A program made the translations under genes and the position numbers. Source: Antedon mediterranea (taxonomy: Eukaryota > Echinodermata > Crinoidea > Comatulida > Antedonidae). From it: 64,000 bases of DNA. Where the stretch lies: assembly GCF_964355755.1 (NCBI RefSeq), contig NC_092678.1, positions 7,040,922 to 7,104,921 of the forward strand. Reading direction: 5' to 3'. Within the stretch, counting starts at the first letter, position 1. Each line of letters starts with the position of its first letter. The notes beneath the pieces were generated by a model. It worked only from the letters and a program-made list of their open reading frames with translations. It was not told the DNA's origin and did not search any database. Shown here piece by piece: positions 1-11,665 of the stretch.

Positions 1-559
1 CAAGAACGAGCGCGAAAACAAAGTTGGTAAAATTCATTAAAATACTAAACATTACTGTTTTATTAAAATCATTTACATTATAACTATTGTATTACTAAAA
101 AATTCACATTAAATAGCATTAAATGCCGTTTGTTAAAATATATACCTATATTATTCAAGTACCTATTTAAGGGATTCACCCCTTGGACTTACTTTTATAG
201 AACAAACTAAATTCGTATCAAACATTTCCAAATAAAGTTGCATAATGTTTTCTTTGATAAATATATAGTACACATTGGTCTTTTCTTGCTGAGTAAAGAT
301 TACTTAGCAAAAACATTATAGGCAATTAAAAAAATGTTAGTTAAATGTGAAATATAGATTAAAATAGAAATATCAATCAAAAATCAAAACTTTCAATTAA
401 ATAATTACATTAATTAATGATTGAAATCGCAACCAAAATGTATGTGAAATATAAATTAAAACTTTGAAAGATTAAAAAAACAATCTTAAAACATTCATTA
501 TATATTCAATTATGATTGAAATCTCAATAAAACAATGATTGAAGCAACCAACATGTATT
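1..559. other. AT-rich intergenic DNA
   Basis: No coding exon is recognisable. From about 330 onward short motifs such as CAATTAAA and ATTGAAAT recur irregularly and grade into the satellite that follows. Confidence 0.5.
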
Positions 560-1810
560 AAGTCAATTAAAATATGATGAATTCAATCAAAATGTGTGTA
601 AATTAAATCAAATGTATGTAGAGTAAGTCTATTACATTTAATTCAAATTCAATTGAAATAAATCAAAATACAGTATGTACAGTAATTAAATATCTAACAT
701 GTTACAAAGTCAATTAAAATGTGAGTGGATTAAATTAAAATGTGAGCACAGAAAGTCAATCCAAATTCGTGTAAATCAATAACTTAGATTAAATAAATTA
801 CATTGCACAAATCAATTAAATTGATCAATCAAATTAATCAATCAAATTTATAAATTCAATCAGAATGAGTAGAAAAATAGGTGACAAATCCAAATTTGTG
901 TAAATCAATAAGTTGATTAAATAAATTAAATTGCACAAATCAATTAAATTCAACAATTAAATGAATCGATCAAATTAATCAATCAAATTTATAAATTTAA
1001 TCAAATTGAGTAGATCAATTAAAATAGGTGACTAAGTCACTATTAGTATCAATCAAAAAGTAATTACATAAAATGTTACAAAGTCAATTAAAATGTGAGT
1101 GGATTAAATCAAAATGTGAGTAAATTAATCAAAATGTCAGTGGATTAAATCAAAATGTTAGTAAATTAATCAAAATGTAAGCACAGAAAGTCAATACAAA
1201 TTCGTGTAAATCAATAACTTAGATTAAATAAATTACATTGCACAAATCAATTAAATTGATCAATCAAATTAATCAATCAAATTTATAAATTCAATCAAAA
1301 TGAGTAGAAAAATAGGTGACAAATCCAAATTTGTGTAAATCAATAAATTGATTAAATAAATTAAATTGCACAAATCAATTAAATTGAACAATTAAATTGA
1401 TCGATCAAATTAATCAATCAAATTTATAAATTTAATCAAATTGTCGATCAATTAAAATAGGTGACTAAGTCACTATTAGTATCAATCAAAAAGTAATTAC
1501 ATAAAATGTTACAAAGTCAATTAAAATGTGAGTGGATCAAATCAAAATGTGAGTAAATTAATCAAAATGTAAGCACAGAAAGTCAATCCAAATTCGTGTA
1601 AATCAATAAGTTGATTAAATAAATTAAATTGCACAAATCAATTAAATTGATCAATCAAATTAATCAATCAAATTTATAAATTCAATCAAAATGAGTAGAA
1701 AAATAGGTGACAAATACAAATTTGTGTAAATCAATAAATTGATTAAATAAATTAAATTGCACAAATCAATTAAATTGATCAATCAATTAAATCAATCCAA
1801 TTGATAAATC
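560..1810. repeat. Nested AT-rich satellite, higher-order unit about 390-435 bp
   Basis: The marker GCACAGAAAGTCAAT occurs at about 746, 1181 and 1573, giving higher-order spacings of about 435 and 392 bp. Inside each block there are smaller related modules built on AATCAATTAAATTGATCAATC and AAATAGGTGACAAATCC, so the array is hierarchical. Spacing differs because the variable part (GTGAGTGGATTAAATC modules) has different copy numbers. No ORF of note. Confidence 0.8.
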
Positions 1811-2837
1811 CTATTAGTAAATCAATCTACAAAGACAATAATGATAAATAAGTGTGCACTGTACTATTCTTTACTCATCCCAGGCCACTTTAAACAGGAA
1901 TGATAAAGATTATAACAATAAATTCCAATATCAAATAAGTCAATAATGACGGTTATAATTATCATATCATAATTTAATAAAATTAAGAAGTGTAATAAAT
2001 GATAATGCTTAATGTTGCAACAGAATGTAATACATACAATTTCACATGACAACATTGGTACCAACGCTATTTACAAATTTACTGTAGTAACGGGCAAACA
2101 AGTTGGTGAGAATGTCAGTATTACAATATGTTGCTATTTCGTGCTGTGAGAAAAACCAAAATAATTATGAATAAAAATCAATCTAAACCGTTTTCTGCTT
2201 GCTTCTAAAGGTTCTAGAGGATGACATTTTCCAGTAGTATCTAATAAAATAAAAAAAGAAAGAACTATGATTGAATTTAAAAAAAGAGATTGAAACAATG
2301 ATTGATTTTGTTAATGCATGAACAAACTATGATTGAATAAAAAAAAATCAACCTGATTGAAATTTTTAAAAAGGTGAAAGTATGATTGAATTTTAAAAAA
2401 AAAGATTGAAACTATGATTGCATTTTCCAAAAAATAACCCAATGAAACTATGAATTTCAAAAGAAAAAAAATAGAATGAAAAACATTAAAAAAATGGAGC
2501 TATGATAGAATAAAAAAAAAAAGAATGATTGAATTTCCAATGAACAGCAACAGGACATTTTTCAACAATTAAGGCAGCAAACTTGTAGAAGGAAGACAAG
2601 GTAATAACTATAATTTCTAGATTTAAAAATAGAATGGCTTAAATGGTAAAATGTCATTTTAATGCATTGTGTGGTTTGCTTAGGGCACACAATTTAAGAA
2701 TTGACCATTATAATAGTTTGCCAACAATGAATCATTTGTGCACTTTAGTAGCGCAAACTTATAAAAAAACAGTAGTAGAGATAAGCTGATAGGGTATATT
2801 TCTACAAAAAATTAGTAGTTATAGGAGTAAGTTACTC
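1811..2837. other. AT-rich non-coding stretch
   Basis: Contains repeated traces of CTATGATTGAATTTAAAAAA around 2270-2540, probably a decayed simple satellite. No gene seen. Confidence 0.5.
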
Positions 2838-3475
2838 TAGAGTAGAGTATTACTTAGGAGTAAGTTGAATCTAGAGTTGAGTAAACTTAGGAGTAAGTTG
2901 AATCTGGAGTTAAGTAAACTTAGGAGTAAGATTAATCTAGAGTTGAGTAAACTTAGGAGTAAGTTGAATCTGGAGTTAAGTAAACTTAGGAGTAAGATTA
3001 ATCTAGAGTTGAGTAAACTTAGGAGTAAGATTAATCTAGAGTTGAGTAAACTTAGGAGTAAGATTAATCTAGAGTTGAGTAAACTTTAGGAGTAAGATTA
3101 ATCTAGAGTTGAGTAAACTTAGGATTAAGATTAATCTAGAGTTGAGTAAACTTAGGAGTAAGATTAATCTAGAGTTGAGTAAACTTTAGGAGTAAGATTA
3201 ATTCAGAGTTGAGTAAACTTAGGATTAAGATTCTTCTAGAGTTGAGTAAACTTTAGGAGTAAGATTAATCTAGAGTTGAGTAAACTTAGGATTAAGATTA
3301 ATCTAGAGTTGAGTAAACTTAGGATTAAGATTAATCTAGAGTTGAGTAAACTTTAGGAGTAAGATTAATCTAGAGTTGAGTAAACTTAGGATTAAGATTA
3401 ATCTAGAGTTGAGTAAACTTTAGGAGTAAGATTAATTTGGGGTTGAGTAAACTTTAGGAGTAAGTTTACTCTAGC
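2838..3475 (+). repeat. 33-bp minisatellite, about 19 copies
   Basis: The unit CTTAGGAGTAAGATTAATC plus TAGAGTTGAGTAAA repeats head to tail. Because 33 is divisible by three, one frame stays open over 2865-3089 and reads an 11-residue repeat (LELSKLRSKIN-like). Later units gain a single T (CTTTAGGAG), which breaks the frame. Unit variants alternate (AAGTTGAATCTGG versus AAGATTAATCTAG). I regard the ORF as a by-product of the period, not a gene. Confidence 0.9.
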
Positions 3476-5457
3476 GTTGAGTTAACTTACTACTAGTGTA
3501 AACTTCGGTAAAAAAATGCTGGTAGTAGGGTATCACTGTTATAATACTACAAAAAAGTAGTAGCTATTAGAGTATGTTTAATCTAGAATTGAGTAAAATC
3601 TAATAATACAATTGAGTAACTAGTAACTTACTATTAAAATGGTCAAATTACTCAAAACAAATTATTGGAGTAAATTTACTCCTGAGAAAACTAGAGTAAA
3701 GTTACTCCTAATAATTGAAATAGTAGAATGCATTTATTGTCATTCTTTACAAAGTTGATAAAGTAAACTAGCTTTGTAAACTTACTAAAAAAAGTATATA
3801 TACTTTTAATATTTTGTATATAGTTGACAAACTTTCCAACAATAATACAGTAAACTTACCCTGATAAAATGCTGGTAGAGTGAACTTTCTATAAGCAAGA
3901 TTAGGTTCACTCCAACTAAAAAGCTAGGAGTAAATTTACTCTAAATAATAGAGTTATACAATAAAACTATAAAAATATATTATGTATTTTCTTATTTTCC
4001 CTCAAATTTAGGAAATTAATTAAAGAAATTAATTAAAAAAATAATAATTTAATCTGATTTTGGAAGACATTATGTTCTGTTTCTCATTTTTAAAACTCTG
4101 TCGTTAATCAAAAGATGTAAATTTACTTCACAAGCATGAAATTATGCGCATGGTGCTACCTCCGATGATTGCCACAACATGCTTAATACATTTCACTGTT
4201 GCTGAAGTTAAACGTGCCAATGATCTGTAATATAAATCTATTTACAAGCTTTGAATTTATTGTGTATTTATAATACTAGTTTTGCTAGTGCGTATCTTTA
4301 CATTCTCAGGAGTAAATTGTCTGTAGTACCTGTAGGGTTAAAGTAAACTTAATACAAAGAGTGTATTTACAGGCATTACCCAGGGCTTACAACAACCAAA
4401 CTGCTACTTCAGAGCTTACTTCTGACCTGTCTCAACGTCCCTAAAGCAGTAGTAGTGTTAAACTATACAGATACTTGACAGATAACTTACAGACAAATTA
4501 ATACATTGAAAGTTTAAAGACTAATCGATGGTGTGGCATATGTATTTTTTCCCAAATGATTTGTCTTCATTTTATGGTGTAAGTGTTAATATTTCCTCTA
4601 GCATAACATATGAACCTGGTTGTACTGTCGTTAATTATCACACGTTATCTTTACTAAAAATAAAACAAAGATTTTGAAAAAAAAAGAGTCTTGTATTAAA
4701 ACAAAACTCATAAAAATAATTAGATAGTAGAAAAATGTTATTTTATATTATAAGTGATCTACAAATTACCCTACTGCAGTTCTAAAGTAACTACACTCTT
4801 TGCTATTACGTCTAATTCTAGTTTGTTTCAATGTAGAAGTTTATGGTTCAGTCACTGGTGTTGTCCCCCTCAAAAAACCTTGTTAAATATTACATGAACA
4901 GGATTGAGTTATAATGTAGTTACTGTAGAATCATTTTGAAATGGTCCCTAGAATTTCCTATCCATGTTTGGCACTTTTTTGTACTACTGTATTACATATT
5001 ATTTGAAAAAATAATTTTTAGTATTTTTTTTAGTTAAATATGCGCCATTTTACACATAGTTTCGCCAAAATTGGATAAAAAAATAAAATTATTTACTACT
5101 TCTTTTTTTTTTAAATTTAACCGTCTTTTTATAAGTAAAAACATTTTTTATTCAAACTACAATTGGTCTATTCATTTAAGCCATATATAGTAGTAGAAGA
5201 TTGCACCTTCAAATCTTCACGCTTCAATCATTGCCACTTAGTTTACGCTCTAGTGCATAATATTATGGTTTACACAGAATTTGCAAGAAGACTGACTCAG
5301 CTCACGGATTTAGATTAAATGATATTACTTCACCAAGAATGTTTTTTTATTAAATATACCAGAAAAAAAAAATGCAAGCTTACTTTGAAGAGTGTCATTT
5401 TGAATGCTTTTTCTAGCAACCATTTAGATTTTGACCAAGTAGATTATTATAGTAGAG
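3476..5457. other. Intergenic, no gene seen
   Basis: The first 500 bases contain degraded AGTAAATTTACTC-type words, likely the eroded edge of the minisatellite. The remainder is unstructured AT-rich sequence. The short frame at 5319-5615 straddles a transposable element and is not convincing. Confidence 0.5.
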
Positions 5458-5606
5458 TATTAGGGATGTACAGTACATATGATTTCAGAACAATCGCAAG
5501 ATTAAGGATATCGCCGCACACGCTCGCTGTACAGCCAGCAATTTACGGCGACGACTGTACGGCAAACGAGTGCAGCGATATCCTTATTATATGTACATCC
5601 CTAATA
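5458..5606. mobile_element. 149-bp MITE-like element with 15-bp terminal inverted repeats
   Basis: It starts TATTAGGGATGTACA and ends with the exact reverse complement TGTACATCCCTAATA. Just inside, AAGGATATCGC on the left is mirrored by GCGATATCCTT on the right. The interior is GC-richer than the surroundings (CGCCGCACACGCTCGC). The terminal TA at each side could be a TA target duplication, as in Tc1/mariner-type MITEs (inference). Confidence 0.75.
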
Positions 5607-6330
5607 CGTTGTTAAAATATGGTCTTAGACAAGTTGTCCTTTAATGTTTAGTTGATGTATCATGTATGAACATTAACTGACTGAATTCTATTTTTGAGCC
5701 TGTTCTTCAACACTTTAAAATGCAACAAGTTACAAATCTATACTCGCCATATAGTCTAAGTATGACAGCACCACCTCCCATGTATGGTCGGGAAGGGGTG
5801 AAAAATCTTCCTGTATTAGCTGTTTAACTATGCAGCGACTTGCTGATTTCAATCAAACTTGATCAATAATAAACTTCATCTTACTGGGTTCATGTTCTAT
5901 GGAACAGAGTCTCTCTAGTTTATTTTAGATTTTGGCACTGTAAGAGTTTCAGGATTCAATATCAACAAAATCTGATGCTGTGATTCAGCATCAATAATTG
6001 TCAAGTCATTTATCTGCAGTCACTGTTAACGTCTGATTTTAGCTAATTGTATTAAGTTTTTATGATTCTGTCACTGCAATAACAGTGTGTATGATTACTA
6101 TAATATCTTGCAAAATAAATGCATTAACATGTTAAAGAGTGAATTAAAAAAGTTAAATATTATAACTGAATAGGTTTGTTTAATATTTATTATTAAAAGG
6201 AATAAAAAAGACTAATTTACACAATTTGGCTGATTTCATTCAAACTTGATCAATAATAAAATTCACCTGACTGGGTTCATATGTTCTATTGAAAAGTTTC
6301 TCTATAGAGTTCTGTAGTGTGACGTCACAA
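5607..6330. other. Intergenic, no gene seen
   Basis: Contains a partial direct duplication: the TTTCAATCAAACTTGATCAA / GGGTTCATGTTCTA words at about 5847-5910 recur at 6233-6300. No coding signal. Confidence 0.4.
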
Positions 6331-6660
6331 CAATAATAATAATAATTTAGGTATTTGTATAGCGCCAGAATCAACTAAACCAAAGTAAAAATCAAAGGCG
6401 CTTATATTGGATGTTAAAAAGATGCGTTTTAAGTTCTTTTTAAAAAATATCAATAGAAGTTGAATGAGTAAAATGACGAGGGAGAGAATTCCAAAGAGAA
6501 GCTGCAGAGAACATAAAAGACCTAATTGTCCATAAGATTTGGTGTTAATTCTAGGAACAAGTAGTAGGTTTTGATCAGCTGAACGAAGACAAGCAAGAGG
6601 GGTGTAGGTGGGAAGAAGGTCAAGGATATATGGATGGTGCTTCATGGTTGCTTGCACTGA
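6331..6660 (-). mobile_element. Dispersed repeat ending in (TTA)n, probable retroelement
   Basis: On the minus strand the sequence ends with AAGCGCCTTTG, GGCGCTATACAAATAC and a (TTA)n tail. That is the same kind of 3' tail as the SINE at 7399-7714. The minus-strand ORF over this span has no recognisable domain. Family membership is inference from the shared tail. Confidence 0.5.
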
Positions 6661-7280
6661 ACAAAAAATGCGTTGATAAACAATAATATAGATCTCATCT
6701 GTATTTCTATCAAATTACTGTATGTATGTAATATATAGATTGTTAAAAACAAATATTTAGTGATCTTTTGAAATTTTAGTTGAAAAATATTAAGGTTTTA
6801 AAATGAATACTTCAACAAGCCTATTCCACACCACCTTAGAATCATTCAGGCAGGTTGAACACATTTTTGATTGGCTAGCCTATCGTCCACGCAGCGCCAC
6901 CTACCGTCGTGATGACAGCACCACAGAACTCTATACTGCATTAGAATAATTTTGACATGATCCCTTTATCAAGTTTAATCAAATGTAATTTCTAGAAGGC
7001 TCTCATTTTTTTTAATTGTACATTGAAAGAAATGTTTCCAAGTAATGCATCGCATCACACTTCCCCATAGAATAATTTAATTGCTTCATCTGTTTAGTCT
7101 AAACTTCATAACATTTTAAATGAATTATTCTCCTTTGTTGAGTGAGTCACATTGGATTTTTAGGAGAAAGTTATTTTAATTTTTTTAATAGTGTTTAAAA
7201 AAAAGAATAATTAAGACAATATTGATAAAGAGTTTTGTGAGCTTTTTTTTTGTTTTGTTTAATTTGATATGATTAATTCT
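6661..7280. other. Intergenic, no gene seen
   Basis: AT-rich; only short poly-A/T tracts and no recognisable element. Confidence 0.4.
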
Positions 7281-7398
7281 AAAGCTCTGTCTACACTATC
7301 AAACATTATGTGACAAAAAATGGGATGTGGCGATATTTTGGTATATTATCACTAGCATATTTGGGTACATCACACTTGTTTTGTCAAACTAGTCTGTT
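7281..7398. mobile_element. MITE family A copy, interrupted
   Basis: Starts AAAGCTCTGTCTACACTATC and contains the family-internal words ATATTTGGGTACATCACAC and TTTTGTCAAACTAGT. The SINE at 7399 abuts its right end, and family A sequence (ACTATCAAACTTTATGTGACATG, about 7713-7736) appears on the other side. The SINE therefore inserted into or between family A copies. Confidence 0.75.
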
Positions 7399-7714
7399 TA
7401 CACTATAATAATAATAATACCACATTTATATAGCGTCCTTTTCATGAGTAATCATGCTCAAAGGCGCTTTACAAGCATTATTACCCCAGTATTTTTTTTT
7501 GGATCAAACACGTATGGAAACATACTCCCATAATGCAGCCGGTAACCAGCGCAAAGTTGTGTGTAGATCTAACTGGGTACCCATTTATACACCTGGGTGG
7601 AGAGAGGCAACGTAAGTAAAGTATCTTGCCTACGGATACAAGCAATGCGGCGAGAGTTGGATTCGAACCTAGGTCTGACGATCGGTAGTCCAACGTCCAA
7701 CACACTGCGCCACA
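7399..7714 (-). mobile_element. tRNA-derived SINE with hairpin tail
   Basis: Read on the minus strand it begins GTGGCGCAGTGTGTTGGAC (A-box-like) and carries the B box GGTTCGAATCC. It continues with a body containing GGCAAGATACTTTACTTACG and CCAGGTGTATAAATGGGTACC. It ends AAAGCGCCTTTGAGC, GGACGCTATATAAATG and (TTA)n. ACACTAT on both sides may be the target duplication. tRNA head, body and tail are the defining SINE parts; the body words are common in marine invertebrate SINEs. Confidence 0.85.
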
Positions 7715-8090
7715 CTATCAAACTTTATGTGACATGTTTTTTTCTAGATCCAATTTAAAAACTGTAGTTCAGGCAGACATGGTCATGAGCAGAACAAATG
7801 CAAAAAAAAACCACAAAAAATTAAGTGCACGTTAAATACGGCAACAATCAAGATAGACGACAGATTTTACTTTTTATTTTTTAAATTTAAGTAAAGAAAC
7901 TCTAGTATCAAAGTATCAAAGAAACTTGTGTTCAAAATATTAAACCTTCAAATTCGTCTTATTCAAAATCGTATGCGTGTAGTTGTTTTTCATAAGTTGG
8001 GACCCCACATGAAACGTCATAAACATGAATATTCATTAGTCATATCCATAAGGTGTGACGCGACCATGTGTATCACAGAACTATCCTAAA
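7715..8090. other. Intergenic, no gene seen
   Basis: Begins with the family A remnant; the rest is unstructured. Confidence 0.4.
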
Positions 8091-8251
8091 TTTCTGTCTA
8101 CACTATCAAACTTTATCAAAAATGTGACGTGCCCATATGGACATGTCATATCACTACCACTATCTGGACATACTGTATCACTACCATATTTGGGCACATT
8201 ACACATTTTTTTTGTCAAACTACACTGTAGTTTGATAGTGTAGACAGAGCT
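8091..8251. mobile_element. MITE family A, complete copy
   Basis: Left end CTGTCTACACTATCAAACT and right end AGTTTGATAGTGTAGACAG are inverted repeats. The interior has TGTGACGTGCCCATATGG and CATATTTGGGCACATTACAC. There is no coding capacity. Other copies in this window lie at 7281, 19208 and 51138, with solo ends at about 41290 and 50905. Confidence 0.85.
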
Positions 8252-9857
8252 GTAGAAGATGTACAGTATAGGGATCATTTCAAAATTACTCTACTGCAGT
8301 TACTTCTTCCTTTAAGCTAATTACATTAATTATAGTTTGTTTTTGTCTTAATGTAAAAGTATATGAAGCAATCACTGCATTGCAGGACTCAAAAAAAGTT
8401 GCTCCATAATTGCATAAACATGTTAAGTGTAGTTAATACTGCAGTAACTGCAATATGATAACTTTGATATGATCCCTGGATACAGCAGTCAGAATTACTT
8501 ATTTTTATTTTTCCAGTTGATTCCGTGTAATGACATAAATATGATTTCTTGATAAACACTACTTGAAGGCAAAATAGAGGGCACTATAGAAAAATCACTC
8601 ACATTCACAAACACACAATATGTGAACATAAGTTCAGCTTCATGGTTTAAAGAGAAGTGGTGTTATAAGTTCAATAAAAAAATGAATAGCAAAATACAAG
8701 ATGAAAAGAAAAGACTATTGAGTATTACTCTCAATGTACTGCTTTAAAAAAAATTGCTTTGATATCAATTACAAAAATGAAGAAAAAATTACTATATTAA
8801 TTTTTGGTTTGTATGACATTTATTCAATCTAAAAATATAAATATTAAAACGCTCCCCACTTTTCATTTATGGCGCATCAATGCCACTATAATCTGACCTT
8901 TGAACTTGTTAAACCATGACCAATAATGATTAAATGTCAATGATGTGAAAACAAATTATCTTAATCCTGTTATTTAAAGTTACATTATAGTGAAATCAAA
9001 ACATCTAAATCACCTTGACCAGGTTCAAATTTTTCAAATTTCAGTATACACACATAAATGAATATGGACAAATTTAAAAATACAGGTAACCTTCCCTTGG
9101 GAACACCCCTATTCAGGGGACATTAATTTTATTCAGGGGACACTCTTATTAGAGGACACTCTCGATAAATTCTCTCCATTCCATGTATACAAAACATTCA
9201 TTATTTGTTTTATACACACCAATTTTTATTCAATTTAATTATTGTAAATTATTGATGAACCTAGCCTTGCCCACTCCAACTTTTGACGAGGAGTATAACA
9301 ATTATAGATGGAAAGAAAAACAAGTTTATTTCAGAACGCGATCAGTCAACAATGTCACATGGCAAAAATTCTAAAAATGTTTACAGAAAGCGCATTATAG
9401 CACATTAATTATCACCATTAGATAAAACTTTTCCATTTAGGTAGGGCTAATTTCAAATGAGATGCGATGCATAATCAACCAATCAAATTGCAAGAATATA
9501 ATCAGTTGTGTTATAATATTCGAAATCGATTTTATTTGCAGTAAAACTGGAGTCCAATAAGTCCCAATATTACAATTTATATTTATAATGTTCATAATGT
9601 GTAATGACAACAAGCATGTCATGGGACAACCCATTTATAATAATCATATTTTGTTTAAGATGTTTCTATACTTAATAATAATATGGTTAATATTTGTATT
9701 CATTCATATAGGATACATTTTGCGATGGACTTAGCATTCAGTATAGCTAAAAATGTTCGATAAATTGTGACATTTTTACACTGAACGGACCAGGTACTTG
9801 AACTACTAATATTTCCCTCCTTCATTTCCCACGCTTGTGTATGGAAGGCAATCACTG
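8252..9857. other. Intergenic, no gene seen
   Basis: At 9088-9165 there is a cluster of ATTCAGGGGACA / TTAGAGGACACTC words. It belongs to a dispersed repeat also seen near 40170-40340 and 41390-41620. Nothing else is recognised. Confidence 0.45.
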
Positions 9858-11006
9858 CCAAAAATACAAGAGTAAAACAAACAACGTACTTTCACAAACG
9901 AACAACGTACTTTCACAAACGAACGATCTAACTAAAACAAAGAACGTACTTTCACAAACAAACAACCTACTTTCACAAACGAACGATCTACTTTCACAAA
10001 CAAACGAACTAATGTAAAATAAACAACATACTTTAAAAAACAAACAACAAACTTTTACGCGAACAACGTATTTTTTACAAACGGACAACGTACATTGATA
10101 AACGAACAACCTGCTTTACCAAACGATGTAGATTGCAGAATGAACTAAGGACTCGTCCATTTTTTTAAGTTGGGTATAAAAACACCACATGACCTGAGGA
10201 AAATAAAATGTTGTTAATAGTGAGCTCTCTATTTTGTGTCTAAGAATATAGAGTATACACTATACATACAGTGTAGCATAGGTAAAATTATGGGACCCGC
10301 CTTATATTTTAATTTTTATCATGATGACGTCATCAAAATGAAAACGAAGATAGCAATTTTTTTGGAAGGAATTTATCTGAGCAACAACATATTAACGTGT
10401 AGCAGAATTTGGATGCGTAGAATATAGATGCGCGCTATTTTAAATGAACTATGACGCAAAAGATAAAAATACGACTTTTATAATTCAACTGGCCATAAAA
10501 TGATGTCACAACATCCGATACGCAACATTTTTACATGAATTCGTATCTAGAATTCAACATCTTCCAAAAAACGTTTTCATGAGGGTCACTTTTCCTTCAT
10601 TTGTCAGGATGAGTTTTGCTTACGCGCGCAAGATACAGGCTGCTCGCTTTGAGATCCCTCTAAGGCATATCCTCTTATCGGAACTTTTGCAATTACCCGA
10701 CTTAAAAAATGGACGAGTCCTTAGTTTATTCGGCAATCTACATCGTTTGGTAAAGCAGGTTGTTCGTTTATCAATGTACGTTGTCCGTTTGTAAAAAATA
10801 CGTTGTTCGCGTAAAAGTAGGTTGTTCGTTTTTTAAAGTATGTTGTTTGTTTTAAATTTGTTCGTTCGTTTGTGAAAGTATTGTTCGTTTGTAAAAGTAC
10901 GTTCTTTGTTTTAATTTAGATCGTTCGTTTGTGAAAGTAGGTTGTTCGTTTGTGAAAGTAGGTTGTTCGTTTGTGAAAGTACATTGTTTTACTTTTGTAT
11001 TTTTGT
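9858..11006. mobile_element. Foldback element, arms made of 21-bp subrepeats
   Basis: The left arm (9858-10172) consists of tandem GTACTTTCACAAACGAACA-type units of about 21 bp. It ends AAGGACTCGTCCATTTTTTTAAG. The right arm (10697-11006) is its reverse complement, starting CTTAAAAAATGGACGAGTCC and ending in GTTTGTGAAAGTA units. The 525-bp centre has no recognisable ORF. Long repeat-filled inverted arms are the hallmark of foldback (Galileo/FB-like) elements. The short frames here only read the subrepeats. Confidence 0.8.
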
Positions 11007-11429
11007 GCTACCAAATACTTGGAAATATACCCCATAAATGCTGCACCTGCTCATATTTTTCCACACTTGTGCTACTACTAGGCCCACCAAAATATAACCC
11101 CATAAATGTGGCACCTCCCTGTATGAAAATATTTAAGGGTGACAACTCCCTTGGCTAACTTGCTACAGTATAGGATAGCAACAGTCATTAGTAGTAGGTA
11201 CAGTATATAGTATTTAAATTATGTATGCAACATCCCTCTTTTTGAACACCTCTACTTAAGGCACTTTAAAGAACCCAGGTCATCATTTTAAATGAGTAGG
11301 GGGTTACCCCTATAAACTGGTCCACGAAAGCCTCTGTATAAAGGGGATTACCATGATAGACTGATAGACAGAGATTAATTTATTATTTGTAAAAAAAATA
11401 TAAATATTAGTATATAATGTAATAAAAAA
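11007..11429. other. Intergenic, short duplicated motif
   Basis: ATACCCCATAAATGCTGCACCTGC (about 11020) is repeated in diverged form near 11092, giving a local duplication of about 70 bp flanking the foldback element. No gene. Confidence 0.4.
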
Positions 11430-11665
11430 ATGTAAAAGAATTAAACGAAGGAGACTAAAATGGTATGGACAAATAATTAGATTACCGGATGATACCCCAA
11501 TCAAACAAACAATGAAGGAAACTAACAGGAAAGTAAAACAACCCGTAGGAAGACCAAGAAATAACTGGATGAATCAAATAAAGAAAGACTTACAAGGACT
11601 AGTAGACACTAACACAATAACAAACCATCCTGCCATAAACAGAAAAAAATTAGCAACAACATAAT
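11430..11665 (+). pseudogene. LINE ORF C-terminal remnant
   Basis: Conceptual translation gives the pattern found after the RT domain of many LINEs: a K-rich WYGQIIRLPDDTP segment, then VGRPRNNWMNQIKKDL. The family pattern is W.GHV.R then GRPR..W. There is no intact RT upstream, so this is a 5'-truncated relic. Confidence 0.6.

Noticed and set aside
560-1810. CRISPR-like array
   Set aside because: Eukaryotic AT-rich satellite: units contiguous and related throughout, no unique spacers.
1864-2064. 66-codon minus-strand ORF after the satellite
   Set aside because: Composition is that of random AT-rich DNA; no domain or splice context.
2865-3089. 74-codon ORF with 11-residue repeats
   Set aside because: It is a direct by-product of the 33-bp minisatellite period and stops as soon as units of 34 bp appear.
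9835-10109. ORFs on both strands reading QTNNVLS / FVCEST repeats
   Set aside because: They read the 21-bp subrepeats of the foldback arm; no independent coding evidence.
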